A stretch of DNA of 64,000 nt from Dictyobacter kobayashii (GTDB taxonomy: Bacteria > Chloroflexota > Ktedonobacteria > Ktedonobacterales > Ktedonobacteraceae), in the NCBI RefSeq assembly GCF_003967555.1, contig NZ_BIFS01000001.1, forward strand, positions 5,084,001 to 5,148,000, read 5' to 3'. A program made the position numbers and the translations under genes. Shown one piece after another: positions 22,064 through 36,566 of the stretch (position 1 is the first letter of the stretch; each line of letters opens with the position of its first letter). The notes beneath the pieces were generated by a model. That model made no database searches. It worked only from the letters and a program-made list of their open reading frames with translations, and had not been told where the DNA came from.

Positions 22064-23476
22064 TTAGGCGTGTTGTGTTTGCTGATACTTTAATTCGGCC
22101 TCGATGTCATCGACAAATTGTCGCGCATTGCGTCCAGAACGACCAGCATGTTGACGTTCCCACTGTAATGCTCGTGTCTGGAGTTCTTCCTCAGCAATAA
22201 CGAGGCCACGTTGTTGGGCTAATGCACGCACAATATGTAGATATTGCTTTTGATCTGGTGTAATGAAGCTAACGCGCAGGCCAAAGCGATGCACCAACGA
22301 CTGCTTCTCATCCATTGTATCGCGCCAGTTGACATCTTCAGTCGGCTTGCCACGCTCACTGAAGTTTTCCTTAACCAGGTTCATGCGATTTGAGGTTGCA
22401 CAAATCAGCAAATTAGCTGGCCGTGCCTCAGCTGTGCCTTCCAGTAATACTTTCAAGGTCTTATAGGTAGTATCGTGATCCTCAAAAGAAAGATCATCGA
22501 TAAAAAGGAGATAGTGAGGTGCCCGGCCACGCAAGGCAGTAACAACCTGGGGGAGATCTGCAATAGCTTCTTTTCCCACTTCGACCAGGCAAAGACCTTG
22601 CTCGGCATAGGTATTGGCAATGGCCTTAAGGGTAGAAGATTTGCCAGTTCCAGGCGGTCCGTATAAGAGCATATTGTGGGCAGGCAAGCCAGCCAGAAAT
22701 CGCTCTACATTGGCGATTAGCCTGGATTGCTGGCGCTCATGACCGATCAAGCCGGTCAATTGAATAGGATCGGGATGCTGGATGCCAACCAGTTCTTTGG
22801 TGAGTCCTTCCCAACGCAGGACCTGATAACGTGCGAGCGGACCTGTGCCATAGCGGGACCAGTACTGTTCAAGCGGGGTAATTAGATCTTCCCAATTGGA
22901 ACATGTCGCGATTGTTTGCGTCAATGTAGCACGCACAGGATGCAGCTTTTCATTCCTGGTTGATTGGAGATTATGCCATGGTTCCCAGGCCTCACGCAGC
23001 TCAGGCAGCGCAGGTGTCACGACCGCGCATGTCGTTTCCCAGATCAACTGAGCATCCAACTCAAAGAGACGTTGCAACGCACGCAGATCGCGCCTGGCCT
23101 GGGCGCGGAGGGTTGATGGAATACGGGAGCCGCCTGCATTCTCTAGCTGGGTACTCCAAAGATTGCTATCATCAATCAAGCGATTAATAAGATATGCCTG
23201 CCATGCATCTGTGATCTGTGCTTCTCTATCATTATTTAGCGCCGCGGCAAGCTGATAAAAGGCCTCGCTATAGGCCCTGGCTGTCGTTACAGGATCTGGT
23301 TCGGCTGCCAGCAACTCATTGAGTAAGTGCAAAACGGATTGTCCAGCGTCTTGAGCAAGTATGCCACGTAACAATGTCAGTCCATATACACTATTCATTG
23401 CTGAGCGAAAGTGCTCCATAGGCGTCAGTACGCCGCCGTGCCGGGTATAGCCCTGTTCTTGAATCTCTGTTGTCAT
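22064..23476 (-). CDS. DUF815-family AAA-like ATPase
   Basis: 470-residue P-loop ATPase. Walker A is YGPPGTGKSST, Walker B is YLLFIDDLSFE, and a sensor-like ICATSNRMNLV follows. The order and spacing match the DUF815 family, whose cellular role is not established. The N-terminal ~230 residues are helical without recognised motifs. The C terminus GRSGRNARQFVDDIEAEL is typical of the family. There is no signal or membrane segment, so it is cytosolic. It is monocistronic between a shared terminator and a 390-base upstream gap. Confidence 0.88.
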   Translation of the reverse strand: MTTEIQEQGYTRHGGVLTPMEHFRSAMNSVYGLTLLRGILAQDAGQSVLHLLNELLAAEPDPVTTARAYSEAFYQLAAALNNDREAQITDAWQAYLINRLIDDSNLWSTQLENAGGSRIPSTLRAQARRDLRALQRLFELDAQLIWETTCAVVTPALPELREAWEPWHNLQSTRNEKLHPVRATLTQTIATCSNWEDLITPLEQYWSRYGTGPLARYQVLRWEGLTKELVGIQHPDPIQLTGLIGHERQQSRLIANVERFLAGLPAHNMLLYGPPGTGKSSTLKAIANTYAEQGLCLVEVGKEAIADLPQVVTALRGRAPHYLLFIDDLSFEDHDTTYKTLKVLLEGTAEARPANLLICATSNRMNLVKENFSERGKPTEDVNWRDTMDEKQSLVHRFGLRVSFITPDQKQYLHIVRALAQQRGLVIAEEELQTRALQWERQHAGRSGRNARQFVDDIEAELKYQQTQHA

Positions 23477-23867
23477 AAAACGATGGTCATCCTTTACCTG
23501 GGTAGGTGATGTTTATATCTTTTGGGAGTATACCAGATTTTCAAAGATCTGATTACACTCCCAAAAATTATGTATCTAAATTTTTGATTGCTCACCTTAA
23601 ATTTATGTAAATTTATGATCTTGCGCAAAAATTTACTGAAAAAGAAAGATTTTTAACAAAAAGATATTGTAATATGTTAATGTGAAGATGTATATTAATA
23701 GAGCTTTGAAGAATAGGAATATACTACATAACTTTCATTGTTTGATGGTTTCATTGCGTTATTCAGGTGTGGAAGATAGGGAGGTGTTTTTTATACATAT
23801 ATCACTCCTACTTATTGTGATTGAAGATAAATGATATTGAGAGAGTACTTTGTTAAGGGAGAACATA
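23477..23867. other. 391-bp intergenic region between divergent genes
   Basis: AT-rich gap holding promoters for the DUF815 gene (minus) and the beta-propeller gene (plus). It contains an interrupted palindrome at 23521-23565. No gene was recognised. Confidence 0.5.
23521..23565. repeat. Interrupted palindrome upstream of the DUF815 gene
   Basis: Outer arms TTTGGGAGT (23521-23529) and ACTCCCAAA (23557-23565) and inner arms CAGAT/ATCTG are perfectly paired. It lies 45 bases before the start codon, so a leader hairpin or operator is possible. Confidence 0.45.
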
Positions 23868-25572
23868 ATGGAACCGAAGCTACAAAATGCCTCATCACAA
23901 TCTACCCAGGGAAAAGATGATGCCTCTTCATTTGGTTCTGAAGCTAAAAAAAATTATGAAGAGGGTCAAAACGGAGACGAAGAAGAAGAAACGCAACGTA
24001 TATTAATCTCCAGCGGACAGAACTCCAAGCCTGGTCACCTGGCTCCCTTTTCCAATATGGATCATGCCAGGCCAAAGGCCTCAGAGGCTGATCTAGAGCC
24101 AACCCTTATTCTTAGCAAGGCAGATATAAGTTCCCCGATCATGGACTCTGCCGCCCTGTATATCGTGAGCCAGAGCAGTATAGCCCTATCGCACCCTTTA
24201 TCAGCAGCAAAATGCATGTAGTTTCTTATCGCTACACAGAGAAAAAAACAGGTAAGCAAAGCTCGCCAAGTTTTATGACACGGCGGCCATGGGCAATCAC
24301 CAGTAAAGGTCGACGTGCACGAACGAAAAAAGTGGCACTTCCTCTGGCATCGGCGATTATTTTGTTGCTAGGGGGGGGAGCGCATTTTATTATCTCGGTT
24401 TGCCAATGACCCATGCTAATGGCAACCGACCCGCGATTACTATGGCGAGTTCTGCTACAACATCTACCCTTATCCCGCCAGCGCTACACACGTTGCCCGT
24501 ACAGGGAGGTGCTATCGCTGCCTCACAGTGGTCTAACGCTGGAACCACCCAGACGGTATATATAGATGCGAATAGTCATATCCAACAACTGAGCAGTAAA
24601 GATGGCCGTACCTGGCAGCAAACGGACCTGACGCAACTCACACATTCAGCAGTTAGCAATGGGAAGGCACTGACAAGCTATAGCTGGGATAAGGGTGATA
24701 GCCAGCAAGTAGCTTTTATTGATACCCTGGGTCATGTTCATGTCCTCTGGGCAGGTGAAGATGGACACTGGCAGGTCTTAGATATTACCCAGCAGGCTCA
24801 TGCTCCTCTGGCTAATGGTGTGATTCTCGTCAATTATGAAGCGGCATCAGATGGCTCTCAACATATTGTCTATATCGATCAGCAGAAGCACATTCAAGAC
24901 CTGGCCAGTATTGATGGTATTACCTGGCAGGCGACCGATATTACGAAATTAACCCATGCCGCCCTTGCTGATGGCACCACGCTCTCAGCTTTTGTCTGGT
25001 CTAAAGATGAAAGCAACCATATTGTCTATGTGGATACTGCTAAGCATCTACAGGAGTTGAGTTCTAGTCCTGATGGAAACTGGCAGGCAGATGACCTGAC
25101 GCAACAGTATGGAGCGCCCCTCTCCAATGGCCACGTGGTTGTAGCCTATGAATGGCGTGTCACAGGCAGCATCATAATCGACTATATTGATAACCAGAAG
25201 AATATTCAAGAGCTATCGCGGTCCCTTGCTACTGTCTGGGCTGTAAGTAACTTAACCAACCTCTCTAACCGGCCTCCGGCCAGCGGACAATCTCTGGCTG
25301 GATATGATTGGGAGCAAGGAGACCTGCGGGTCTTGATCTATGTGGATGAGAATAAGCATCTGCAAGAGCTCTCCCTACCGCCTTATGATCGTTGGCAGGG
25401 AACCGATCTTACCTTGCAGGCGGTTACATCTCTGGTGAGCGATAGTGGCCTGGTAGGATTTGGTTGGTCCTTACAGGGCACGAAAGAAGTTGTGTTTGTG
25501 GATGTCAATCAACATGTGCATGAGCTAACAGGCTTTTCTAACGGCAAATGGCAAAGCGCAGATTGGCAATAG
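23868..25572 (+). CDS. Membrane-anchored beta-propeller (fucose-lectin-like) protein, two frameshifts
   Basis: The ATG at 23868 follows AAGGGAGA. About 115 acidic, polar N-terminal residues come first. The frame breaks at CCC 24184-24186; adding one C gives FISSKMHVVSYRYTEKK and a basic stretch before one membrane helix (LPLASAIILLLGGG). A second break at the G8 run 24371-24378 is cured by one G. The rest is an outside domain of about 390 residues made of some eight repeats of about 45 residues (IVYVDTAKHLQELSS...WQADDLT). That spacing resembles fucose-specific lectin or PLL-type beta-propellers. Restored length is 568 residues. Sugar binding is an inference from fold resemblance. Confidence 0.75.
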
Positions 25573-25601
25573 GTACTAAAGCGTGCTCATATAGAGAGAA
25601 G

Positions 25602-25635
25602 CATAGCCCTCCAACTATTTATGCGGAGGGCTGTG
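25602..25635. terminator. Terminator-like hairpin between convergent genes
   Basis: Arms CATAGCCCTCC (25602-25612) and GGAGGGCTGTG (25625-25635) pair with one G-U. It lies between the propeller stop (25572) and the kinase stop (25682). Confidence 0.6.
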
Positions 25636-25681
25636 ATCCTTCGTGTTCAATAGGTGGCTGTGCTGGAAATAGTATCATGTT

Positions 25682-27199
25682 CTAAGCATTTCCATCCTGT
25701 GCTTTTTGGGGCCCGGCTCCCGGTTGATCGGTGGTTACTCTGGAAGGTGTGGCGTCCCAGGTGCCCATAAATGGGCAGGTGATTGCGTCTATACGGTGGC
25801 AATAAGTACCGGCAAGCACACCATTAGTTCTGACAAGGCCTTGAAAACGGAGGACCTCTTTTCCTGGTACCGTAAAATGGATGCTATTGTCGGTTGCGAC
25901 TGTTCCTTCAAAAGCACTTGCTTTTTTTACGTTCTTGATGTAGAGGATACCTTTAATGATCGCCTCTTTTTGTTGAACTTTTGATAGGATAAGTTCAGCA
26001 CTATAGAATGTATCCACCGAAGAAGATATTTTCCCTACATAATAAGCATGGAGATGAGGATAGACACCGGTTGTTGAGATAATGGCAGGTGTCGCGGTTG
26101 GGATGGTCGTATTGGAAGCATTGTGAGCTTTAGTTGAGGTTAAAAAACCCAGATTACTACTTATAAGTACACCAGCAACAAGGACCAGGAGTACCAGGCC
26201 CACCAGAATAGGTACGCGTTTAGAGGATTTTTTAGCCGTTACGGTTGCCCTGGGAGTTGAATTGTGTGCCGCTGGTGGTGTAAAAACTGTGGTTTTGTCC
26301 CATGGATTCGCTGCTACGGTTGAGGGTAATACGCGGCCCGGCGTGGTATAAGCAGGCGTATATGCCTGTAGTGCTTGCCAGAATTGTTCAACCGAGGCAA
26401 AGCGCTCTTCGCTATTCAATGCCATGGCTTGATGGATAGCATTAGCTATATGCGCAGGCACGCCTGGAACCAATTCGTTGATCGGTTTGAGCGGGTCGCG
26501 TAGCTTGCTACCTAATTGGGTGAGCCGAAGAATAGCTTCCACCGGCACTTCACCAGTGATCAGGACATACAGCGTGGCTGCCAGGCCATAGATGTCGGTA
26601 CGTGGGTTGGTTCCTCCCACATATTGTTCAGGGGCACCATAACCAGGGGAGCACATACGCATTACACTGGTTGTCGCATCTTGCTCATAGGCCTTGGCAA
26701 TTCCAAAGTCGACCAGCATCGCGCCACTACCAGCAATAGGATGAATGATGTTCGATGGCTTGATATCTCGGTGTACAATGGGTGGTTGTTGGCTATGTAA
26801 ATAGTGGATGGCCTGTGCGATAGGGGTTAGAAGAGTAATCGCTTCAGTGGCAGCGAAACGTTTCATAGTGCGTTGCTGACGCAAGTTTTCTAGATTTGGA
26901 CCCTCGATATAGTCCATCAGCATATATGCTCGCGAAGTCTGCTCATTTTCAAACGAATAATAAATGCGCGGTAATGCTGGATGTCGCAGTCGTTTAAGTA
27001 CCTCAGATTCAAATGTGAAGAGATTGCGTTCAATTTGATTTGTGATGGCTACTTCTTTAAGTGCAAAGACTTTATCAATATCTTGTTGATCTCTAACTTT
27101 ATAGACGGCTCCAAATCCACCCTGACCAAGTTGATCTTCAATTATATAGCGATCTAAAACAGTATTTCCCACGAGGAGATGTGTATATGCTCCTTGCAC
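25682..27199 (-). CDS. Transmembrane Ser/Thr protein kinase (PknB-type)
   Basis: The GTG at 27199 is preferred because GGGAGGAAAGG precedes it; the first in-frame ATG at 27256 has no ribosome site. This gives 505 residues. Kinase domain features are the Gly loop LGQGGFGAVYKV, Lys in FALKEV, HRDIKPSN, DFGIAKA and APEQY, all canonical. A proline-poor linker leads to one membrane helix (VPILVGLVLLVLVAGVL, near residue 340). An outside domain of about 140 residues follows, ending in a segment with two cysteines (YCHRIDAITCPFMG). The outside part is a probable sensor of unknown ligand. The neighbouring secreted and propeller proteins may act in the same envelope process. Confidence 0.92.
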   Translation of the reverse strand: MQGAYTHLLVGNTVLDRYIIEDQLGQGGFGAVYKVRDQQDIDKVFALKEVAITNQIERNLFTFESEVLKRLRHPALPRIYYSFENEQTSRAYMLMDYIEGPNLENLRQQRTMKRFAATEAITLLTPIAQAIHYLHSQQPPIVHRDIKPSNIIHPIAGSGAMLVDFGIAKAYEQDATTSVMRMCSPGYGAPEQYVGGTNPRTDIYGLAATLYVLITGEVPVEAILRLTQLGSKLRDPLKPINELVPGVPAHIANAIHQAMALNSEERFASVEQFWQALQAYTPAYTTPGRVLPSTVAANPWDKTTVFTPPAAHNSTPRATVTAKKSSKRVPILVGLVLLVLVAGVLISSNLGFLTSTKAHNASNTTIPTATPAIISTTGVYPHLHAYYVGKISSSVDTFYSAELILSKVQQKEAIIKGILYIKNVKKASAFEGTVATDNSIHFTVPGKEVLRFQGLVRTNGVLAGTYCHRIDAITCPFMGTWDATPSRVTTDQPGAGPQKAQDGNA

Positions 27200-27602
27200 G
27201 CCTTTCCTCCCTTTGACCGGTGCCAGCCTGCTAGTTGATGATGTGAGCATACGCATGTGAGAAGTTGCTATACTGTATTCAACCTGCCACGATCAAATCG
27301 CGCTCACTACAATTATTTTGTTAACTATAACACCCACACATTAATATATATTACTAGCTCGCCCATTATAACAAGGATACCAGATAAATACTGGTAAATG
27401 GCTAAAAATAGCTAGCATATTATCTATCCTGGTCTTTATGGGGATAAGAAAAGGGCCTTGCCGACATAGACAATTGATCTCGACCAGAACTACTGTTCGT
27501 AGGGATCATGAAACTCTGACATGGTGAAACCTCAAAGATGCGGTCAGGGAGCATCAACAAGTGTTTGCAATCGCGCAGGTTGCAAGCACTTGTTGGTTAT
27601 GG
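27200..27602. other. 403-bp intergenic region
   Basis: Holds the upstream region of the kinase gene and, at its far end, the terminator of the secreted-protein gene. Nothing else was recognised. Confidence 0.5.
27555..27595 (-). terminator. Hairpin after the secreted-protein gene
   Basis: 16-base arms (27555-27570 and 27580-27595) pair with one G-U. It begins 8 bases past the stop at 27603 on the minus strand. Confidence 0.6.
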
Positions 27603-28208
27603 TTAAGCCATTGGCTCGGTAGAGATGGTGTGGGTATTGGTGCCAACAAAAACCCAGACGTGCTCATCAGGAAGAGAGAAGATGTAGAATGGTTCAGTTT
27701 GCGTGGGGCCTAACGGAAATCGTAAGGTGACCGCCGTGAACGGAGCAGTATAGTGTTGTCGCAGCAACTTAACAGCTTCGTTAAGGCCCGTGGCCGGTGG
27801 AAGTGTGATTACCAGGTCTTCCAGAAATGGTTCCGCGACAGATTTTATCGCCCCAAACTGTCCATTCTGGTAGGGAAGTTCCAGGGTACTATTTGGAGTC
27901 GTTGCCGGGTTGTTAAAGATGAAAAGCCATTGATTGACGTCCTGGGCTGTCATACCACTATTATTTTGTGGGGTGCCTTCCGCTTCATAGAACTGCGCCT
28001 CTGGATAGCTTGCTAGCACCATGCGATTGGCCGTAGCAAGTATGCGCAGGAAGGCATCATTGTTAATATTCCACTTTCCCTGTGTGGAGATGTGGGGCGT
28101 TGTCTGTGTAGCGGGCGTGCGTGTCGCCGCAAAACCAGGAACTGAAAGCATGATAAGAAGTGTGCATGCTCCCAGCAAGCTTGTAAAGGTCTTAGGTAGA
28201 TATGCCAT
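27603..28208 (-). CDS. Secreted hypothetical protein
   Basis: 201 residues with a clear Sec signal peptide: MAYLPKTFTSLLGACTLLIM followed by SVPGFAA, with probable cleavage after AFAA-like GFAA. The mature part holds LRILATANRMVLASYPEAQF and VNQWLFIFNNP, then VTLRFPLGPTQTEPFYIF. I recognise no family. The arrangement suggests a small soluble domain outside the membrane. It is separated from the kinase gene by its own terminator. Confidence 0.75.
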   Translation of the reverse strand: MAYLPKTFTSLLGACTLLIMLSVPGFAATRTPATQTTPHISTQGKWNINNDAFLRILATANRMVLASYPEAQFYEAEGTPQNNSGMTAQDVNQWLFIFNNPATTPNSTLELPYQNGQFGAIKSVAEPFLEDLVITLPPATGLNEAVKLLRQHYTAPFTAVTLRFPLGPTQTEPFYIFSLPDEHVWVFVGTNTHTISTEPMA

Positions 28209-28477
28209 TTCGCATTTTTCCTATCTCTTAATATGCATAAGAATATAAGGCGACTATAGTGTTTATAGTGATGATTTTTCCATCATAAATAAGAAAGTCG
28301 GTTTTTTGTCGGGTTTTATTTAGCAATTGCTGCATACTGGGATATACTGCATGGCTTGGAAAACTCTCGCGGACTACTAGTTAGTCCTTTTTTATTGCCC
28401 CATCTTGCTGTGAACTCAACGTTAGTTGCATAATTAAAGTAGAAGAGTATCACTCTATTTTGAGGAACGCATGTATT

Positions 28478-29488
28478 ATGAAATATCGAGCTAGCCGCAT
28501 TGAGCAGGACCCACTCAGCTATTTTTTGCAACCTGAAACAGGTGAACCATTTCTACAAGTAGCAGATGTCATGCTACGGGCAAACAAAGATCCTAAAGAG
28601 GTTTTTGCTCATCTAATTCGCATGGCTACGGATAGCAAATGGAGCCATTCTGCTATCCTATATCTTATCAGTGACCCTCATCAAGGCTTCAACAATACGT
28701 TTCTGGTGGAAGCCAAAACTAAAGGCATCCGACTGGCCAGCTGGCGCAACGAAGTCATTCCTTTCGACGAATTTACTGTAGGCATTAAGCGCCCCTGTCT
28801 GGATTGGTATGTTGAAAATCCCTACGAGAAATCAATGCATAATCCGCGTGACCCTGAGGATATTCATGGCATTGGCTACCTCCGACATGTGCGTGGAATA
28901 GCGATTGACCAGATTAATGGTCTGTATGATCATAAGACCGTTTATGAGTTGAGCGCCCTCTATGCTGAACGTGTGGCCCGGCGTCACCTTGGCGCAATTC
29001 CGCAAGTTGCGGATGCGGCAGCCAGCGTGGCAAACCTGTTTAAAAAATGGGACGAAAGGGATTCCTCCGCCGAATCCGTGCTGCGCTTCATTTGTAGCGG
29101 CCTGGTGCAATATAGCTTTTTTGAGGCCTTGCGCCGTCGCATCATCAATGATCTGGCTATACCGGAACACCGCGAAGCTGGTTTGAGCAATTTACAGAAT
29201 TTACATCGTGTCATTTATCGTGAAGATCCTGAGGGCCTGATTCCAGGCTATATTCAACAGGTTCAGAGTGGTGCTGTCGATATTCATGATACCGTACCCG
29301 ATGATGTGTTGGATTTGCTGAAGACCGCTACTCCGGCCGACTTCAATAATAGCCCTAATCTTGAGTGGCGTTATGTCATCTTGAAAGGCGCTATCTGGAG
29401 GATAGAGAAAGCCGCTCCTGATTATGTTGCTACCAGCAAAGATGAGGGTGAAGTACTACAAATGCTGGGCGCGGAGCATCGCCCATAA
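28478..29488 (+). CDS. Permuted papain-like (YiiX/NlpC-related) protein
   Basis: The ATG at 28478 has GAGGAA 10 bases upstream and gives 336 residues. An N-terminal FLQVADVML is followed by the His in SKWSHSAILY and the FLVEAKTKGIRLASW strand. Much later comes the Cys in RFICSGLVQYSFF. His first and Cys last is the circularly permuted NlpC/P60 order seen in YiiX/YaeF-like proteins, which act on amide or ester bonds in lipids or peptides. There is no signal peptide, so it is probably cytoplasmic. The insertion between the two catalytic parts is unusually long (about 150 residues). The substrate is unknown. Confidence 0.65.
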   Translation: MKYRASRIEQDPLSYFLQPETGEPFLQVADVMLRANKDPKEVFAHLIRMATDSKWSHSAILYLISDPHQGFNNTFLVEAKTKGIRLASWRNEVIPFDEFTVGIKRPCLDWYVENPYEKSMHNPRDPEDIHGIGYLRHVRGIAIDQINGLYDHKTVYELSALYAERVARRHLGAIPQVADAAASVANLFKKWDERDSSAESVLRFICSGLVQYSFFEALRRRIINDLAIPEHREAGLSNLQNLHRVIYREDPEGLIPGYIQQVQSGAVDIHDTVPDDVLDLLKTATPADFNNSPNLEWRYVILKGAIWRIEKAAPDYVATSKDEGEVLQMLGAEHRP

Positions 29489-29507
29489 AAAAAGTCTCTC
29501 AGATATG

Positions 29508-29565
29508 AAGAGGAAGCAGCCAGGGATCATGTCATTTATAATCTGATCCCTGGCTGCTTCCTCTT
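29508..29565. terminator. Perfect 22-bp hairpin terminator
   Basis: Arms 29508-29529 and 29544-29565 are perfectly complementary around a 14-base loop. It lies 20 bases after the stop at 29488 and 35 bases from the 5S 3' end on the other strand, so it separates convergent transcripts. Confidence 0.8.
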
Positions 29566-29576
29566 GTTTTGCTTAT

Positions 29577-29599
29577 AGAAAAACCACCCGTGTGGGCGG

Positions 29600-29602
<3 letters not shown>
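29577..29602 (-). terminator. 5S rRNA terminator
   Basis: CACCCG and CGGGTG (29585-29590, 29597-29602) pair at the very 3' end of the 5S gene. On the minus strand the stem is followed by GGTTTTTC. Confidence 0.7.
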
Positions 29603-29724
<122 letters not shown>

Positions 29725-29757
29725 TGCACATACAAGTGGTTTTTTCTAACAGGAAGT

Positions 29758-29786
29758 ATAATACTACGGCAATTGTCCCTTGTCAA
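29758..29786 (-). promoter_or_regulatory. 5S rRNA promoter
   Basis: On the minus strand TTGACA (29781-29786), 17 bases and TATTAT (29758-29763) form a near-consensus promoter ending 34 bases before the 5S start. It is divergent from rRNA operon 2 P1. Confidence 0.8.
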
Positions 29787-29873
29787 TACCCTGGCTCTAA
29801 TGTTTTTGCCTGAATTTTATAAGTGCCAATGGCCTGAATTTTGGGGGAGGCATCAAAATTATCATAGAAGTAC

Positions 29874-29902
29874 TTGACAACATTATCCTGTTGTGGCATA
29901 AT
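29874..29902 (+). promoter_or_regulatory. rRNA operon 2 promoter P1
   Basis: TTGACA (29874-29879), 17-base spacer, CATAAT (29897-29902), homologous to operon 1 P1. Confidence 0.8.
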
Positions 29903-30454
29903 CATCGAGCTGTCAAAAAAGAGACAATCACACCATCCCAGACGTATTTGGAACGTGTGCTCCTGTCCCTTCGCATCCGCCACGTTAATGTGGCTCCTCT
30001 CTGAGAACACTGCTTCTCTCCTGAGTTTTTCTCTCTACAGCCGCTTCATAGGCCATTTATGGGCTTTTTTTGACGACTGTTTCTGTAGGGAAAACCTTGG
30101 AAGGTGAGAAACGAGATTTCGGAGCCGAGCAAAAATTGCTCCAAAAAATGCTTGACAAAGCACAACGGATATGCGATACTACAGCACATGAGACAAGCGA
30201 ACGAAAAAACAACACATGCTTGTTAAAATGCGAAATAACTGTTTCGCACGGTACCTTGACAACTGAAGAGTGGAAAGCAGAACAGCAACTGGAACCAAGT
30301 GAATACACAAACCAGTTCCTGTCAATTCGGTCCCATATCATTCCGATGTGGCGACCACAATAATCTGCGAACTAGAGCCAATGTTATAAATTGGCCATGA
30401 TCGCAACTTACCATGCTTTTTACATATCCTGCAGGGATATGTAGCTATAAAAAC
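29903..30454 (+). promoter_or_regulatory. rRNA operon 2 leader region
   Basis: About 550 bases without a gene. It includes promoter P2, a conserved GTGGCTCCTCTCTGAGA hairpin region, the CCTTGACAACTGAAGAG segment and the pre-16S pairing arm (GTGAATACACAAACCAG). It is homologous to 10050-10591. Confidence 0.75.
30152..30180 (+). promoter_or_regulatory. rRNA operon 2 promoter P2
   Basis: TTGACA (30152-30157), 17-base spacer, GATACT (30175-30180), homologous to operon 1 P2. Confidence 0.75.
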
Positions 30455-35169
<4,715 letters not shown>

Positions 35170-35291
35170 CACCTACTCGTTGGTATCTTCATCGTGGCAT
35201 TCTGAGGATGCGAGTCCGCTGCTTCAGCACAGGCTGATCTGGCGCTCGGCAAAATTGAGGATATATGCTACTGCAGTTGTTGAGATCAGAG

Positions 35292-35324
35292 AGATCTTAC
35301 TCATCAGGAGTAAGGTCTTTTTTG
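35292..35324 (+). terminator. rRNA operon 2 terminator
   Basis: AGATCTTACTC (35292-35302) pairs with GAGTAAGGTCT (35308-35318) with one G-U and is followed by TTTTTTG. Confidence 0.75.
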
Positions 35325-35489
35325 TTTGTTTGGCTATTTGTTTTTGTTTTCTTCCCGTTTAATTAAGCACACTGTAACGCTCCTGTATTGTCCCGATCGC
35401 TTGAATCGATGTATCTATAGTATAATATATTGAATTGAAGACTTTTTATCATTCTATTTGGAAAAGTTACATCAAATAAGGATCAGGAT

Positions 35490-36509
35490 TTGTCTCTTTC
35501 ACCAGATGAAAAAAACGTTTTTTCTACGCCTGCAGGCTCGAGTCTAAGCTGGACTCCACCTGTCGATATGGCCCATCCATTGACCGCTTTTCAGGAAGCT
35601 TTTGTGCTCTCCGTGTGCCCAACGGGGACCCGTATCCTCTCGGCAAGGTTTCATCGCACAGTTCAGTTGCCCTGCCCTATCTGGGTTGACCTGAAACTGC
35701 CCACTGGAGAAGATCAGCGACTCATCTTACGCATGAACTACATCCATGGAGGAATTGAGAAGGAGGCTGCCATCCTTCCTGAATTGGCGAAGCTTGGTGT
35801 TCCAGTCCCTGAAGTGCTTGCAGGCCCTGTAATTGATCCCACGCAACCAGAAGCCGGAGCCATGACGATCCTGAATGTCTTACCGGGCCAGGATTTTCTG
35901 ACGTGGGGCCGCAGCGCTACTCCAACTCAGATCGAATGGGCAATAGGCCTGCTTCTGCAGGGCATTGAGAAGCTTCATGCTGTTACAGAGCCACTGAGCG
36001 GTGAGCCTATCGCCAATCTTCTGCCTCACAGGACCCTGCATTCAGAATTGCAAGCGGTGATTACAAAGGCGGGTCCCTGGTTTGAAGACCCGCGCTTCAA
36101 GCAGGCTGTTACTATCCTGATGCCGCGCTTAAACGCCATTCAAACCCCATTGGCCTTTTCCAACGGCGACTACAATCAGGGGAACTTTCTCTTTGCCGAG
36201 GATCAGCTGACTGGCATCATCGACTTCACCGATCCCTGTTTTGAGGATCCGCATATTGGTATGGCCATGTACTGGGTCCATTGTTGGGACCCCTTTGATC
36301 GAGCAGGCATTGTCGAACGCTATCTGGAGCGGCAGCACCTCTCATTCACTGAGTTCGCCCCACGCCTTGCTCTGCGCTGTCTGCGCATCCTGCAAGAGGG
36401 GATACCCGTTGATGGTGGAACAGATGTGTACGATGAGTGGGGCTTTGAAAGCCAGGCCGACTCTCGCGAGCGTCTTTTAAACCTGCTCCAGCGCGCACTG
36501 GCTGGCTGA
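35490..36509 (+). CDS. Aminoglycoside phosphotransferase (APH)-family kinase
   Basis: Small-molecule kinase fold of 339 residues. The catalytic loop FSNGDYNQGNFLF carries the Brenner-type Asp, and GIIDFTDP supplies the metal-binding Asp. An N-lobe with LPTGEDQRLILRMNY holds the likely ATP-binding region. Start is TTG at 35490 with AAGGATCAGGA just upstream; the next Met (MAHPLTAF) would cut the N lobe. Members phosphorylate aminoglycosides, choline, homoserine, fructosamine and similar. Nothing nearby fixes the substrate, and resistance should not be assumed. Confidence 0.82.
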   Translation: MSLSPDEKNVFSTPAGSSLSWTPPVDMAHPLTAFQEAFVLSVCPTGTRILSARFHRTVQLPCPIWVDLKLPTGEDQRLILRMNYIHGGIEKEAAILPELAKLGVPVPEVLAGPVIDPTQPEAGAMTILNVLPGQDFLTWGRSATPTQIEWAIGLLLQGIEKLHAVTEPLSGEPIANLLPHRTLHSELQAVITKAGPWFEDPRFKQAVTILMPRLNAIQTPLAFSNGDYNQGNFLFAEDQLTGIIDFTDPCFEDPHIGMAMYWVHCWDPFDRAGIVERYLERQHLSFTEFAPRLALRCLRILQEGIPVDGGTDVYDEWGFESQADSRERLLNLLQRALAG

Positions 36510-36566
36510 TACCCATTTCTTATAGTTTAAAGCATGCGCATATTTGTCTCTCGCTCATCGGCTGGA

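Noticed and set aside
35490..36509. Antibiotic resistance gene
   Set aside because: The APH fold covers many metabolic kinases; no resistance-specific motif or mobile context was seen.
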